NCBI RefSeq assembly: GCF_014075995.1 | Contig: NZ_CP055153.1 | Location: 1,674,001 to 1,738,000, forward strand | Direction: 5' to 3' | From: Adhaeribacter radiodurans | GTDB taxonomy: Bacteria > Bacteroidota > Bacteroidia > Cytophagales > Hymenobacteraceae | DNA length: 64,000 bases | In this document: one piece after another, positions 36,739-46,377 of the stretch | Layout of the letters: each line of letters begins with the position of its first letter | How positions within the stretch are numbered: position 1 is the first letter of the stretch | Notes under the pieces: generated by a model | What the model saw: only the letters and a program-made list of their open reading frames with translations | The model's database searches: none | What the model was told of the DNA's origin: nothing | Program-made: the position numbers and the translations under genes

Positions 36739-37065
36739 ATGAATCAAAATCCAGAACAGAAAGCCCGTGACGAGATTGATAAATTACTGACCGCCAGTGG
36801 CTGGATTATACAGGATAAAAAGAAAGTAAATTTAAGTGCCGGCATTGGTATTGCCATCCGGGAATACCAAACGGATGTGGGTCCGGCGGATTACGTGTTG
36901 TTCGTGGATAAGAAGCCAGTGGGCATTATTGAAGCTAAACGCGAAGAAGAAGGTGTTAAGCTGACGGTACACGAAGACCAGGTGATGGTTACAAACTCAT
37001 ATTCTAATTCATTGGTCACCCTACAATCCCAAGGAAGGAGAATACTCATATACCATACTCATTAA
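36739..37065 (+). pseudogene. Truncated type I restriction enzyme R subunit (HsdR N-terminal remnant)
   Basis: The first ~79 residues match the N-terminal nuclease domain of HsdR, with EYQTDVGPADYVLFVDKK, VGIIEAKREEEGVKLTVHEDQ carrying the D...ExK nuclease motif. Full HsdR proteins are ~900-1100 residues. After HEDQ the reading loses similarity to the family and ends at residue 108, and no helicase part, HsdM or HsdS gene follows. The frame one base over reads NPKEGEYSYTILIKID, perhaps the tail of another gene, so the junction near 36980 looks like a deletion end. Non-functional as restriction enzyme. Confidence 0.75.
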
Positions 37066-37698
37066 GATAGATGAAGTTCAAAATTTTATTTAAATAAAAC
37101 AATGTTTAGTGCCGAATATTTAAATAAAATGATAAATTTTAGGAGAAAAAGGAGTAGTTTTAAGAAGCTGTATATTCCTTGTGCCCCTAAAGGGATTAAA
37201 GGTTAGGTTATCCGGATTGCTGGACCGAATTTCTTGGGATAAGAGAGTGGCTACTTATCATAAGTGTACTTATAAGACCAAAATAATTTACTTGATATTT
37301 GCAAATAATACTACTTACTGTCTAATGTTTAAAATTCTTGAAAAGAAGCAAACTAACTAGCCAATTTATATTATTTAACAACCTGTTAATTCTTTTGCTT
37401 AATCAGATTAAGTATAAATTATTTTTGCAATTCATATAATATTTATAACTATTTTTATATAAATCTATTTATGCTATCATTCTTATTTAACAATAATAAT
37501 ATCATAAATCGGTTTTAAACAGATAATAAGCCATACTAAGGTTATTGGATAGATGATAAGTAAAAGTTGTAATTAGTAGCATGTATTTGTACTTTTGAAG
37601 CATAGACACGTAATAAAAATTAGTAGATAATTAAAATCATTAAAATTTAGTTACGAGTTTGACCACTAGTGGACTCAACTTATCCAAAATAGAAGTCG
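37066..37698. other. 633-bp AT-rich intergenic region
   Basis: No gene is recognised between the HsdR remnant and the T9SS protein gene. The promoter at 37567-37597 lies near its end. The rest may be decayed sequence from the same island. Confidence 0.5.
37567..37597 (+). promoter_or_regulatory. Bacteroidota primary-sigma promoter for the T9SS surface protein
   Basis: TTG at 37567-37569, 20 bases, then TACTTTTG (TAnnTTTG) at 37590-37597. The spacing is within one base of the consensus. Transcription would start about 95 bp before the ATG, giving a long leader. Confidence 0.6.
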
Positions 37699-40600
37699 AT
37701 GGTTCAAAAATTCCGCTCTCTAATTTTTACTTTGTTGTTGTTGTTGCCTTTTATTTTATACGGGGAAGGATCTAAACAATTAACACCAAATAGATCTACC
37801 GCAGCTTTAACCAGCACCCTTAATGACAAAGCAGGTTACTTAGCCCACGATGCCAATTTACCCAGTGCAACTGGAGTGGCTATTACGTCACTTAGTTTCC
37901 TCAAGCCCGCTGGTTTTAGTCGTAATGGAGCTACTTACTCCAAAGACCATCGTCTGTACATTCGCGTAAAAGCAGGGGAAAGACTGTTCTACGGAGTGCA
38001 CCGAGCTATTCATGACCAGACTAACGCTAATCAGGCGAATCTCATCATCACCTTACGTCGCACCAACTCCGTGACTGGCATTGATGATGCTGCCTTTTCA
38101 CAAGCCAACACCCTCACCGCTAATACTAGCTCCACGAGAGATATGTTATTAGTAGCCAATCAGAACGGTGTAATTGATAATGCCACCGAAGCAGAAAATG
38201 GGCCTAATAGAAGCATAAATGGAAAAACGGTAACCAATGGCTATACGCCACTAAGTATTTACAATAATACGGCGGTAGATTATGATTATTATGTTGAATT
38301 CACGCAAGTAGGCGAAAGCAGTTGGACCGATGATGGACGGCGATTTTCGGTTTACGATTTGTGGGATTTTACGGTGATTGATGCTACCGGTAATGAAAAA
38401 CCCGGTCGAATGCGGAGCAAGTTATGGTCTTTCTCTGCCGGGGGGACTAACAACGTATTCTCGAAAGATTTTAACATGTACCCGCTCATTCCCAGTGAGG
38501 ATCAACCTGACAGGTACTTTGTAAAGAAAGTGGAACTAGCCGGTCTTTCCCCGCAGAACTTCTTTCGCTTTGTCACCAACCAATATGGCTCCATTACCGT
38601 GGCCGGTACTTCTATCACCGAAAGAAGAAAAAGTCAAACCAGTCAAACGGACTACCCGGAATTATTTAATTTCGTGAACAATCCTGACCCTACTATCTGG
38701 CCTAGTGCTACGGCCCCTACCTTTTCCGTTAACCTTTCTTTTGGCTGCAATACCACTACCAATGGAGGAAAAGCTATTTTTACGCTGAATACCAGCGAAA
38801 GTAGCACCTTCCTCGTATTGATTAACCTCAACGGAGTGGAAGGGTATCAGCCAGGAACGGCTGACGTGTTAGTGGAATCTACCGGGCCGAAAGGAATGCG
38901 TACCATAGAGTGGAATGGCTTAAATGGTTTAGGCCAGGTAGTGGCTAAAAATACTTCCCTTAACTTTTTCTTTCGTAATAACAGTGCTTCCTTGCATTTT
39001 CCGGTATGGGATGCTGAAGCTAACGCCGATGGTTTCCGGGCACAGGATATCCGTCCTTTGGTGGGTTCTAATTATAATAGTTTACTTTTTTGGGATGATT
39101 CTAACTTACCTACTACGGCTTTTCCAGCACCGCAAACCGAGCTTTATGGAATTGTTTCTACCGCAGGTGTGCACCGGTGGGGATCGGCCACTTCTACTGC
39201 CGGGGACTTAAAAACGGTTAATACCTGGACGTATGGTTATACGGAGTCTTCTACTCGAACAGCTGTTTTTACTTATGATTGTAGCGCCGACATAGCCGTA
39301 ACAAATACCGTGGAACCCGCGCCGTACATTATCGGAAAACCGGTTACCTACACCCTTACAGTTACCAATAATGGCCCGGTGGCGGCCAGCAATGTACAAG
39401 TCACGGATAAATTAGATCTTAGTAAGTTAGAGTTTGTCAGTGCTTCCGATGCTGCTAATTATACTGCTAATACAGGTGTGTGGAATATAGGTTCCTTAGC
39501 AATCGGAGCTTCCAGAACCTTAACTATTACGGCCAAGCCCTTGGTACTGGGTACTATTTCCACGACTGCCACCCAAACTCACACCGAACCAGACAATGTT
39601 ACGGCTAACGACAAGGCTGTCGCCTCGATTACCGTGCAGTCCGCCGCAGATATAGAAGTAAAAAATACCAGTGATAAAACCAACTATAGCAATGGAGATC
39701 TGGTTACTTACACGATCACGGCTAAGAACTTAGGACCAAATACTGCAACAGGAGTAATTGTCACGGATAAACTACCCACCGGGTTAACTCTGGAAGGAAC
39801 AGCGCCAGCGGGTTATAATGCTACCACGGGTGCTTGGGCGGTTGGCTCCTTAGCCCTAAATGAAACAAAAACTCTAACCTTGAAAGCCAAAGTATCTTCT
39901 TTAGGCTCCATCACTACTACGGCCGATTTGGGCAGCCGTACGGGTTATGAATTGGATGATAACTCCAACAACAATACCTCCGCTACTACCATCACCATCG
40001 CGCCGGCGTCGGATGTGGCAGTAACGAATATGGTTTCGAATGCCACTCCTAATCAGAACGGGAGTATTACTTATACTATTCAGGCCATTAACAATGGACC
40101 AAATGATGCTACGAATGTAATCGTAAGTGGCGCTTTGCCCACTGGCTTGAGCTTTACTGGTTATACGGCTTCGGTTGGAACGGTAGGTTTGGGGTCTGGC
40201 ACCGGAACCTGGAACATTGGCACCATCCCTGCAGGTAATACCCAAACTCTGACTTTAACGGCTAAAACAACCATTACCGGAACTATTAACTTAACTCTTT
40301 CCCAATCTCATTCTGAATACGATTCCAATGGTCTTAATAATGCGGCTACTAGTATTATAACCGTAAAACCAACCGCGGAAGTAGCGGTCACCAATGTGGT
40401 TACTTCTCCGATAAAAACCACTTATGCTAATGGAGACCAAATTACCTATACGGTGACGGTAAAAAACAATGGACCTAGCCCAGCTACTAATCTGGTAGTA
40501 ACGGATAAATTGCCTACTAGCTTAATCTTTACCAACGCGGTTCCGACTACTGGTACCTATACCTCCGGTACCGGGGCGTGGAATATTGGCACCTTAGCCA

Positions 40601-43600
40601 GTGGCACTTCAACTACACTTACTTTAACAGCAACGGTTAATCAGAGCGCTGTTATCACAACTACTGCCACCCAAACGCACACCGAGTTTGATGATGTGAC
40701 CGGAAATAATAGTGCCTCGAACACCATTACTTCCGGCAACGGAGTAGTTACCGCGGATATCCAGGTGTCGGTATTAAAGTCAGCGGGGCCTTATTATACC
40801 GGTCAGGATATTACTTTGACGGCCCGGGTAAAAAACGCGGGCCAAGATGCGGCTACTGACCTAAAGGTGAGTGTGCCAATACCAGCTGGTTTTACATTAA
40901 AGCAGGCAGATCCTCAGATAGGTTCCTATGATGGTTCCACCTGGACGGTAGGAAACCTTTCTGCTAGCGGCGTAGCGGAACTCTCCCTCATAGTTACTCC
41001 GAACGTGGATAATACCACTATTGGTAATAAAGACTATACCTTCGCTGCCGCAAAAGTCTCGGCCAATGAGTCAGATACGAATCCTAACAATAATTCGGCT
41101 TCTACTTCTCTAACGGTTCAGAAATTGGCGGATGTGGCGGTAACGGTGGATGTAACCGGTGATGTGAATGGAATCTTCTACAAAGGGTTAACGGAAGCTA
41201 CCTTTACCATGCGGTTAACCAACAAAGGACCTGACAAAGCTACAAACCTAGTGGGTAGAGATACCCGTACCGGTACCATAGATTTTACTTACGTGGAGCC
41301 CGGAAAAGGGTATAATTCTCAAACGGGCGAATGGCTGGTGAGCGAATTAGCGGCTGGGGAGACTATCAGCCTGGTGGTCAAAGGTAAACCTAATACCACT
41401 GGCCGTCTGAATCTAGGCGGTACCAAACTCTCCCAAGATCAAACAGATTTAGTGCCGGAGAATGACCGCGCCGTAGCTCTGGTAAATGTGGTTCCAGTAG
41501 CAGAACTGCAAGTTACCAATACCGCTGCCCGGACAACGCTACCGAATGGAGAAATAACTACCCTTATTGTATCCGTGAAGAATAATGGTACCGATGCCGC
41601 TACCGGAGTGCAAATATTAGGTAAGTTACCCACAGGTTTGAGTTTAGTGGGATCGGATCCTTCGGTAGGAACCTACGACGAAGGGAGCGGCATTTGGACT
41701 CTTGGCACTGACCTATTGCCTAATACCACTCAAACCTTGGTACTTACGGTAAAACCAACTTCTCCTGCTTCGTACACCACCACCGCTTCCATTGCATTAG
41801 TTGGTCAATACGACAGTAATCCTAATAATAATAGCCAGGCAGCGACAATCCAAAGCGTAGCTACGGCCGATATTGCCGTAAGCAGTTCCATTGTGGATGG
41901 TCCTTATGCGGTAGGCGGTCAGTACCTAGTGACCATTACTGCCAAGAATTTAGGTCCGAATGTAGCCACCGGGGTAGTTATAGCAGCAGGAGTAGCCCCC
42001 GGCTTAAAATTAGTTCCTGGTAGTGGCACGCCAGACCCAGGCACTACTATTGATCCGGCGGCTGGTCTTTGGACCATTGGCAACCTGGGAGTAAATGAAT
42101 CGAGGAATTTGACTTTATTGGCGCAACCCGCTGCCATCGGCATACTAAATAGCTTAGGGTATAAGTATGCCGCTAACGAGTTTGATCCCAACGGAGGCAA
42201 TACGAAGGATGGGAACAATAGTACCGTAATTCATATTACTGTCCCGGATCAAGAAGCTACTTATCAGGTACTAGCCGTTAGCAAGCATTTATTTGCCTAT
42301 CAAACGGGAGAACATCTGGCGGAGGTGACGGATCCGGATGGACCTATTGAAAATGCCAGAATTATTAATGGTTCTTTACCGGCCGGGGTTCGTTTAGACA
42401 GCGACGGAGAATTAGAGATAGATAACCGGTTCTTATTAATTCCGGGTACTTACAACCTTACCATCGAAACTACGGATGCTTTGGGAGGAATTTCCGAGAA
42501 TACCATTACATATACTATTTTAGGCGACTGGGACCAAGATGGAATTCCGGATGCAGTGGATGTAGATGATAATAATGATGGAATTCCGGATTTAGGCAGC
42601 TTTGGGGTTGATCCGAGAGGTGACGACGATGGAGACGGAATACCTAATTATATAGATGTTGATTTTGTTCATCCCTTTTACGGTGGTTTTCGGGATCGCA
42701 ACTATGATGGCATCAACGATGCTTTTGACATGGATGAAGATGGCTTGATTGCTGGGTATGATCTAGATGAAGATGGAGATGGCATTCCAAATGCCATTGA
42801 GGCCAATGAGGGTATCGTGCCGCCAGCTAATATCTATGATGCGGCTAAAGCCACCTTCATCGGAAGCGTTGGCGTAAACGGGCTGCCGGACGCGGTTGAA
42901 GATAGCCCGGATAGCGGCGTTTCTACCTTGGTTAACCCCGATACCGATAATGATGGGGTAAGTGATTATATTGATATTGATGCTGACAATGATGGGATCT
43001 TGGATAATTTTGAATCCCAGGCCACCAATGCTTATGTGAACGGTTTAGGAACGGACGGTGATTTTGATGGCCTTAGTGATGGTTATGATGGTACCACGGG
43101 AGGTGAAATTATTATTCCTATAGATATTGATGGCGATGGTTTTCCTGATTACCGGGACACCGATAGTGATGATGATTTTTCGGGAGATTATGTCGAAGCC
43201 TTTGATGACGATGCGGAAGGCGAGTCCTTTGATGACTTATTTGAACGTGCCCGGGTTTTTGAAGAAGAATACAACAAAGGCTGGTACGTCAATTCGGACG
43301 TGGATGAGTCCGGATTTCCTAATTGGCTAGCCTGGGCTCCGGATTATCCTGCCTTTTTAACTCCGGGTAGTAGTTATTACCATGACACAGATCGGGATGG
43401 TTTGGTAGATTTATTTGACATAGATAACGGTGGCCACAGTGTTTCCTTACAAACTGCATCTAACGGGGAGTATGCTTTCCGTCAGGATGGATTGATTATT
43501 CTACTTCCAGTTGCATTAACGCGTTTTGAAGGTAAAATGCAGACAGAAGGCGTATTACTAACTTGGTCTACTGCTTCGGAGAAAAACAATGCTCACTTTT

Positions 43601-44052
43601 TAGTAGAGAGAAGCACAGATGGGATAAACTTTACAGCAATTAGCCAAGTGGCCGGAGCAGGCACAACGAATCTACAATCGGATTATAGCTTATTAGATGC
43701 CAAAGTTAGCTTGGCTACCACTTACTACTATCGTTTGAAGCAAGTTGATTTTAACGGAAAGTACGAATACAGTGAAATTATTGCGGTACAATCAAAGACG
43801 GTGCGGATACCAGTTGAAGTAAACATCTATCCTAATCCTACCTCCGATGTTGTTAAGCTAGATTTTTCGAGAATAGATAACGGTAAAAAGATCGTAGAAG
43901 TCTTCACTATAGAGGGTAAATTAGTAGCTGTTCACCAAAATGAAACAGACTCCACTATTAGTATTGATCTGGCGAAACTTCCAACGGGAACCTACCTACT
44001 AAAAATTAGTAGTCCCCAATTCGAGACAGTCAAGCGAGTTGTAAAACAGTAA
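37699..44052 (+). CDS. Giant T9SS-secreted surface protein with DUF11 repeats and calcium-binding repeats
   Basis: This 2117-residue protein starts with a signal peptide (~22 residues). About residues 25-525 form a unique N-terminal region. Eight DUF11-type beta-sandwich repeats follow, each beginning like ADIAVTNT or AEVAVTNV and containing NNGPxxATxVxVTDKLPTG. After a cadherin-like segment comes a run of thrombospondin type 3 calcium loops (DxDxDGxxD) at about residues 1610-1900. Then a fibronectin-like domain (LLTWSTASEKNNAHFLVERS), and the last ~80 residues are a type IX secretion sorting domain (IYPNPTSDVVKLDF, KLPTGTYLLKI). It is probably exported and attached to the cell surface, with an adhesive or matrix role. 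Its ligand is unknown. Confidence 0.93.
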   Translation: MVQKFRSLIFTLLLLLPFILYGEGSKQLTPNRSTAALTSTLNDKAGYLAHDANLPSATGVAITSLSFLKPAGFSRNGATYSKDHRLYIRVKAGERLFYGVHRAIHDQTNANQANLIITLRRTNSVTGIDDAAFSQANTLTANTSSTRDMLLVANQNGVIDNATEAENGPNRSINGKTVTNGYTPLSIYNNTAVDYDYYVEFTQVGESSWTDDGRRFSVYDLWDFTVIDATGNEKPGRMRSKLWSFSAGGTNNVFSKDFNMYPLIPSEDQPDRYFVKKVELAGLSPQNFFRFVTNQYGSITVAGTSITERRKSQTSQTDYPELFNFVNNPDPTIWPSATAPTFSVNLSFGCNTTTNGGKAIFTLNTSESSTFLVLINLNGVEGYQPGTADVLVESTGPKGMRTIEWNGLNGLGQVVAKNTSLNFFFRNNSASLHFPVWDAEANADGFRAQDIRPLVGSNYNSLLFWDDSNLPTTAFPAPQTELYGIVSTAGVHRWGSATSTAGDLKTVNTWTYGYTESSTRTAVFTYDCSADIAVTNTVEPAPYIIGKPVTYTLTVTNNGPVAASNVQVTDKLDLSKLEFVSASDAANYTANTGVWNIGSLAIGASRTLTITAKPLVLGTISTTATQTHTEPDNVTANDKAVASITVQSAADIEVKNTSDKTNYSNGDLVTYTITAKNLGPNTATGVIVTDKLPTGLTLEGTAPAGYNATTGAWAVGSLALNETKTLTLKAKVSSLGSITTTADLGSRTGYELDDNSNNNTSATTITIAPASDVAVTNMVSNATPNQNGSITYTIQAINNGPNDATNVIVSGALPTGLSFTGYTASVGTVGLGSGTGTWNIGTIPAGNTQTLTLTAKTTITGTINLTLSQSHSEYDSNGLNNAATSIITVKPTAEVAVTNVVTSPIKTTYANGDQITYTVTVKNNGPSPATNLVVTDKLPTSLIFTNAVPTTGTYTSGTGAWNIGTLASGTSTTLTLTATVNQSAVITTTATQTHTEFDDVTGNNSASNTITSGNGVVTADIQVSVLKSAGPYYTGQDITLTARVKNAGQDAATDLKVSVPIPAGFTLKQADPQIGSYDGSTWTVGNLSASGVAELSLIVTPNVDNTTIGNKDYTFAAAKVSANESDTNPNNNSASTSLTVQKLADVAVTVDVTGDVNGIFYKGLTEATFTMRLTNKGPDKATNLVGRDTRTGTIDFTYVEPGKGYNSQTGEWLVSELAAGETISLVVKGKPNTTGRLNLGGTKLSQDQTDLVPENDRAVALVNVVPVAELQVTNTAARTTLPNGEITTLIVSVKNNGTDAATGVQILGKLPTGLSLVGSDPSVGTYDEGSGIWTLGTDLLPNTTQTLVLTVKPTSPASYTTTASIALVGQYDSNPNNNSQAATIQSVATADIAVSSSIVDGPYAVGGQYLVTITAKNLGPNVATGVVIAAGVAPGLKLVPGSGTPDPGTTIDPAAGLWTIGNLGVNESRNLTLLAQPAAIGILNSLGYKYAANEFDPNGGNTKDGNNSTVIHITVPDQEATYQVLAVSKHLFAYQTGEHLAEVTDPDGPIENARIINGSLPAGVRLDSDGELEIDNRFLLIPGTYNLTIETTDALGGISENTITYTILGDWDQDGIPDAVDVDDNNDGIPDLGSFGVDPRGDDDGDGIPNYIDVDFVHPFYGGFRDRNYDGINDAFDMDEDGLIAGYDLDEDGDGIPNAIEANEGIVPPANIYDAAKATFIGSVGVNGLPDAVEDSPDSGVSTLVNPDTDNDGVSDYIDIDADNDGILDNFESQATNAYVNGLGTDGDFDGLSDGYDGTTGGEIIIPIDIDGDGFPDYRDTDSDDDFSGDYVEAFDDDAEGESFDDLFERARVFEEEYNKGWYVNSDVDESGFPNWLAWAPDYPAFLTPGSSYYHDTDRDGLVDLFDIDNGGHSVSLQTASNGEYAFRQDGLIILLPVALTRFEGKMQTEGVLLTWSTASEKNNAHFLVERSTDGINFTAISQVAGAGTTNLQSDYSLLDAKVSLATTYYYRLKQVDFNGKYEYSEIIAVQSKTVRIPVEVNIYPNPTSDVVKLDFSRIDNGKKIVEVFTIEGKLVAVHQNETDSTISIDLAKLPTGTYLLKISSPQFETVKRVVKQ

Positions 44053-44066
44053 TCCCTCTTAACATT

Positions 44067-44158
44067 TAAGATTGAAAAGTTGCATTAGCTTTTAAATACA
44101 TAGAGCCACTTGATAGTGGCTCTATGTATTTAAAAGCTAATGCAACTTTTCAATCTTA
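44067..44158. terminator. Perfect 44-bp inverted repeat between convergent genes
   Basis: The arm at 44067-44110 and the arm at 44115-44158 are exact reverse complements over 44 bp with a 4-base TGAT loop. The right arm includes the TAA stop of the minus-strand subtilase. It may serve as a bidirectional terminator, but a perfect 44-bp stem is far longer than needed for that. Confidence 0.8.
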
Positions 44159-45334
44159 GAGGTGCGGAATTAAATCAGGGGTACTGTCTTTATCACCGGT
44201 TACATAGCCAAGGTTACTCATGGCATTTCCCTTCAGTAATAATAGTCCAGCCACGTGTGGAGCTGCAAAAGAAGTACCAGTCACCAGTTTTGTGCCACTA
44301 CCTATTTTTAAAGCGATGATGTTCACTCCCGGTGCACAACGGTCAACAGGTGCTCCAAAGTTAGAGCTAGCCCAGAAATTTTTATTGTAATCCATTGCTG
44401 AAACGGTATAAACATTCGTAGCATTGACGCGCTGGGGAGAAGTAGTGCTGCAATCCACCCCGCTATTACCCGCAGCAATAGCAACGAAAATACCTTTCGC
44501 CGCTACCGATTTTACGGCGCTATCAAAGGCAGCTGAAGCCCCAGAAGCTAAGCTGATGTTTACCACATCCCCGGCTTTGCCATAAGTGTTCACCTGATTA
44601 ACCGCCTTAATGGCATTGGAAACGGTTCCCGCGCCCGCATCGTCTGATACACGTAAGGCAACAATCGAAGCATTCGCAGCTACTCCAATAATCCCTGATC
44701 CGTTATTTTTAGCCCCAATAATACTAGCAACAGCTGTACCATGGCCAAAACCATCCTGCACGCTGGTGGTAGTAAGAAAGCTTTTACTACGAGTTACATC
44801 TACATTCAAGTCCGAGTTATTTAAGTCCACGCCGCTATCAATCACCCAAGCTGTTTTACCGGTTCCATCTTCGTAGCCCAACATACTTACTCCCTGGGGA
44901 ACGGTTTCTCCAGGTAAAGCGATATAAGTCTCTTCCGCAGCAGAGTCTGTGGTCATTACTGCCATAGAAGTAAGAAACTGATCTTGTTCAATATAGGCTA
45001 TATCCGGGTGTTTTTCCAAACGAATTACTTGTTGAGGTGTTAATTTAGCCACAAAACCATTAACAGCTCCTTCCAATAAATCAGATGAATTAATAGGAGT
45101 TAGGATACCCTTTGCTATTAAGGCATTAACTATACTATTTACTTTTGAGTTACTCTTTTTAAGAACGACAATATACTGTCCTTCAATTTTGTTTTTGGCT
45201 TGCGTAGCATTCGAAATGGAAGAGGCTTCCGCTACAGTACTAGGCTGTAATTCTTCTTTTTGACAGCTGTACATTGTCAAACAAGCAGAAAGTGCCAGAC
45301 AAGAAATGGTTTTTTTGTAAATTTTTTGATTCAT
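44156..45334 (-). CDS. S8 family serine peptidase (subtilisin/proteinase K-like) lipoprotein
   Basis: The protein is 392 residues. The signal peptide ends in a lipobox at C24 (MYSC). An inhibitor_I9 propeptide spans about 48-122 (YIVVLKK, FVAKLTPQQVIRLEKHPDIAYIEQDQ). The catalytic domain has D166 (AWVIDSGVD), H198 (GFGHGTAVAS) and S355 (VTGTSFAAPH), with N290 (AAGN) as the oxyanion-hole residue. The final ~20 residues are short and polar and hold no sorting domain. It is anchored in the envelope and could process surface proteins. It is convergent with the T9SS protein gene. Confidence 0.94.
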   Translation of the reverse strand: MNQKIYKKTISCLALSACLTMYSCQKEELQPSTVAEASSISNATQAKNKIEGQYIVVLKKSNSKVNSIVNALIAKGILTPINSSDLLEGAVNGFVAKLTPQQVIRLEKHPDIAYIEQDQFLTSMAVMTTDSAAEETYIALPGETVPQGVSMLGYEDGTGKTAWVIDSGVDLNNSDLNVDVTRSKSFLTTTSVQDGFGHGTAVASIIGAKNNGSGIIGVAANASIVALRVSDDAGAGTVSNAIKAVNQVNTYGKAGDVVNISLASGASAAFDSAVKSVAAKGIFVAIAAGNSGVDCSTTSPQRVNATNVYTVSAMDYNKNFWASSNFGAPVDRCAPGVNIIALKIGSGTKLVTGTSFAAPHVAGLLLLKGNAMSNLGYVTGDKDSTPDLIPHL

Positions 45335-45676
45335 AATTATTTAAGTGTTCTTTGCTTGAGTAAGGAATAATTTAATTTGTTGAATAAGTAAATAGGACGG
45401 TAAAGGTACATTATGTATAAATAACAATGTTGGCTAATATTTAAATTATTATGTAATATTTAAAAATTTAACATAATCATCATTAAATAATTATATTTAT
45501 AATTTGTAGCAAAATTTATTTATAAATAATTTTTTTTAATTTTATTATTTAACGCTGTTTAAAAAATACAAAAACACGTGTAATTTAGTTTCCGTATATA
45601 GTTAAATAATTATGAATATAATATGATCTATCTTGGATTTCTCTTGTTTAATGATCAACTTTTTTCAGGACAAGTC

Positions 45677-45702
45677 AAGCCTCTGAAAAGAGGTTTTTTT
45701 TA
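45677..45702 (+). terminator. Plus-strand terminator with no obvious upstream gene
   Basis: CCTCT-GAAA-AGAGG, extended by AAG/TTT pairs, followed by eight T. It lies between the subtilase and the recombinase. Nothing on the plus strand is transcribed into it from a visible gene. Confidence 0.7.
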
Positions 45703-45742
45703 GCTAAAAACCATCTTAAATGAGCATCTCACCAATCAAAAG

Positions 45743-45758
45743 TAATTTTGTATATTTG
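45743..45758 (+). promoter_or_regulatory. Two adjacent -7 elements of the recombinase
   Basis: TAATTTTG (45743-45750) and TATATTTG (45751-45758) both fit TAnnTTTG, 23-38 bp before the ATG. No matching -33 TTG is at the standard distance for either. Confidence 0.45.
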
Positions 45759-45780
45759 AGATGGTATTCGTGAGACAAAT

Positions 45781-46354
45781 ATGAAAATCGGTTACGCCCG
45801 GGTGAGCACCCAGGATCAAAAATTAGAACTGCAGTTAGATGCTCTTACCAAGCAAGGTTGTGAGCTGGTCTTCCAGGAAAAGAAATCGGGTAAAAACAAG
45901 AAACGGCCGGAGCTAGCCAAAATGCTCGGGCAGCTTCGCTCTGGTGATACGGTGGTGGTCTGGAAGCTGGACCGTTTGGGTAGATCCTTACGCGACCTGA
46001 TTGACCTAGTAGCCGAGTTTCAGAAAAGGGGAATTGACTTTGTCAGTTTACAGTTTACAAGATGGTATCAATACGGCAACTTCCACCGGTCGCTTTACTT
46101 TTAACATCTTTGCTTCTTTAGCGGAAATTGAACGGGAGATCATCAAAGAACGAACTAAAGCTGGGTTAGTCGCAGCCAGAGCCCGCGGTAGAGCAGGAGG
46201 GAGGCCCGCGGGTTTATCGCCTGCCGCTCAAGAAAAAGCCAATTCCGCTAAAGTACTATTATCCGCGGGTAATAAACCTGAAGAGATCGCCAAAATTTTG
46301 GGAATTTCCCGGGCTACCTGTTACCGCTATTTAGAGTACAGCACCCCCTCGTAA
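45781..46354 (+). pseudogene. Serine recombinase (resolvase/invertase family) broken by a 7-bp tandem duplication
   Basis: The N-terminal half has MKIGYARVST with nucleophile S9, then VVWKLDRLGRSLRDLI. It goes out of frame after GIDFVSLQ. The C-terminal half continues in the next frame: DGINTATSTGRFTFNIFASLAEIEREIIKERTKAGL, then a helix-turn-helix GNKPEEIAKILGISRATCY. The heptamer AGTTTAC occurs twice in tandem at 46045-46051 and 46052-46058. Removing one copy restores VSLQDGINT and a 188-residue recombinase of normal length. Resolvases cut and rejoin DNA at specific sites; it probably mobilised the adjacent genes. Confidence 0.9.
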
Positions 46355-46364
46355 TTAATTCTTT

Positions 46365-46372
46365 TACCTTTG
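46365..46372 (+). promoter_or_regulatory. Possible -7 element of the ModE-type gene
   Basis: TACCTTTG (TAnnTTTG) lies 6 bp before the ATG at 46378, which would give a leaderless or near-leaderless transcript. No good -33 box was seen. Confidence 0.3.
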
Positions 46373-46377
46373 CCACT

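Larger units (their letters stand above)
45335..45780. other. 446-bp AT-rich intergenic region
   Basis: It contains the subtilase promoter region, then a plus-strand terminator at 45677-45702 with no plus-strand gene before it, and the -7 elements of the recombinase gene. Confidence 0.5.
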
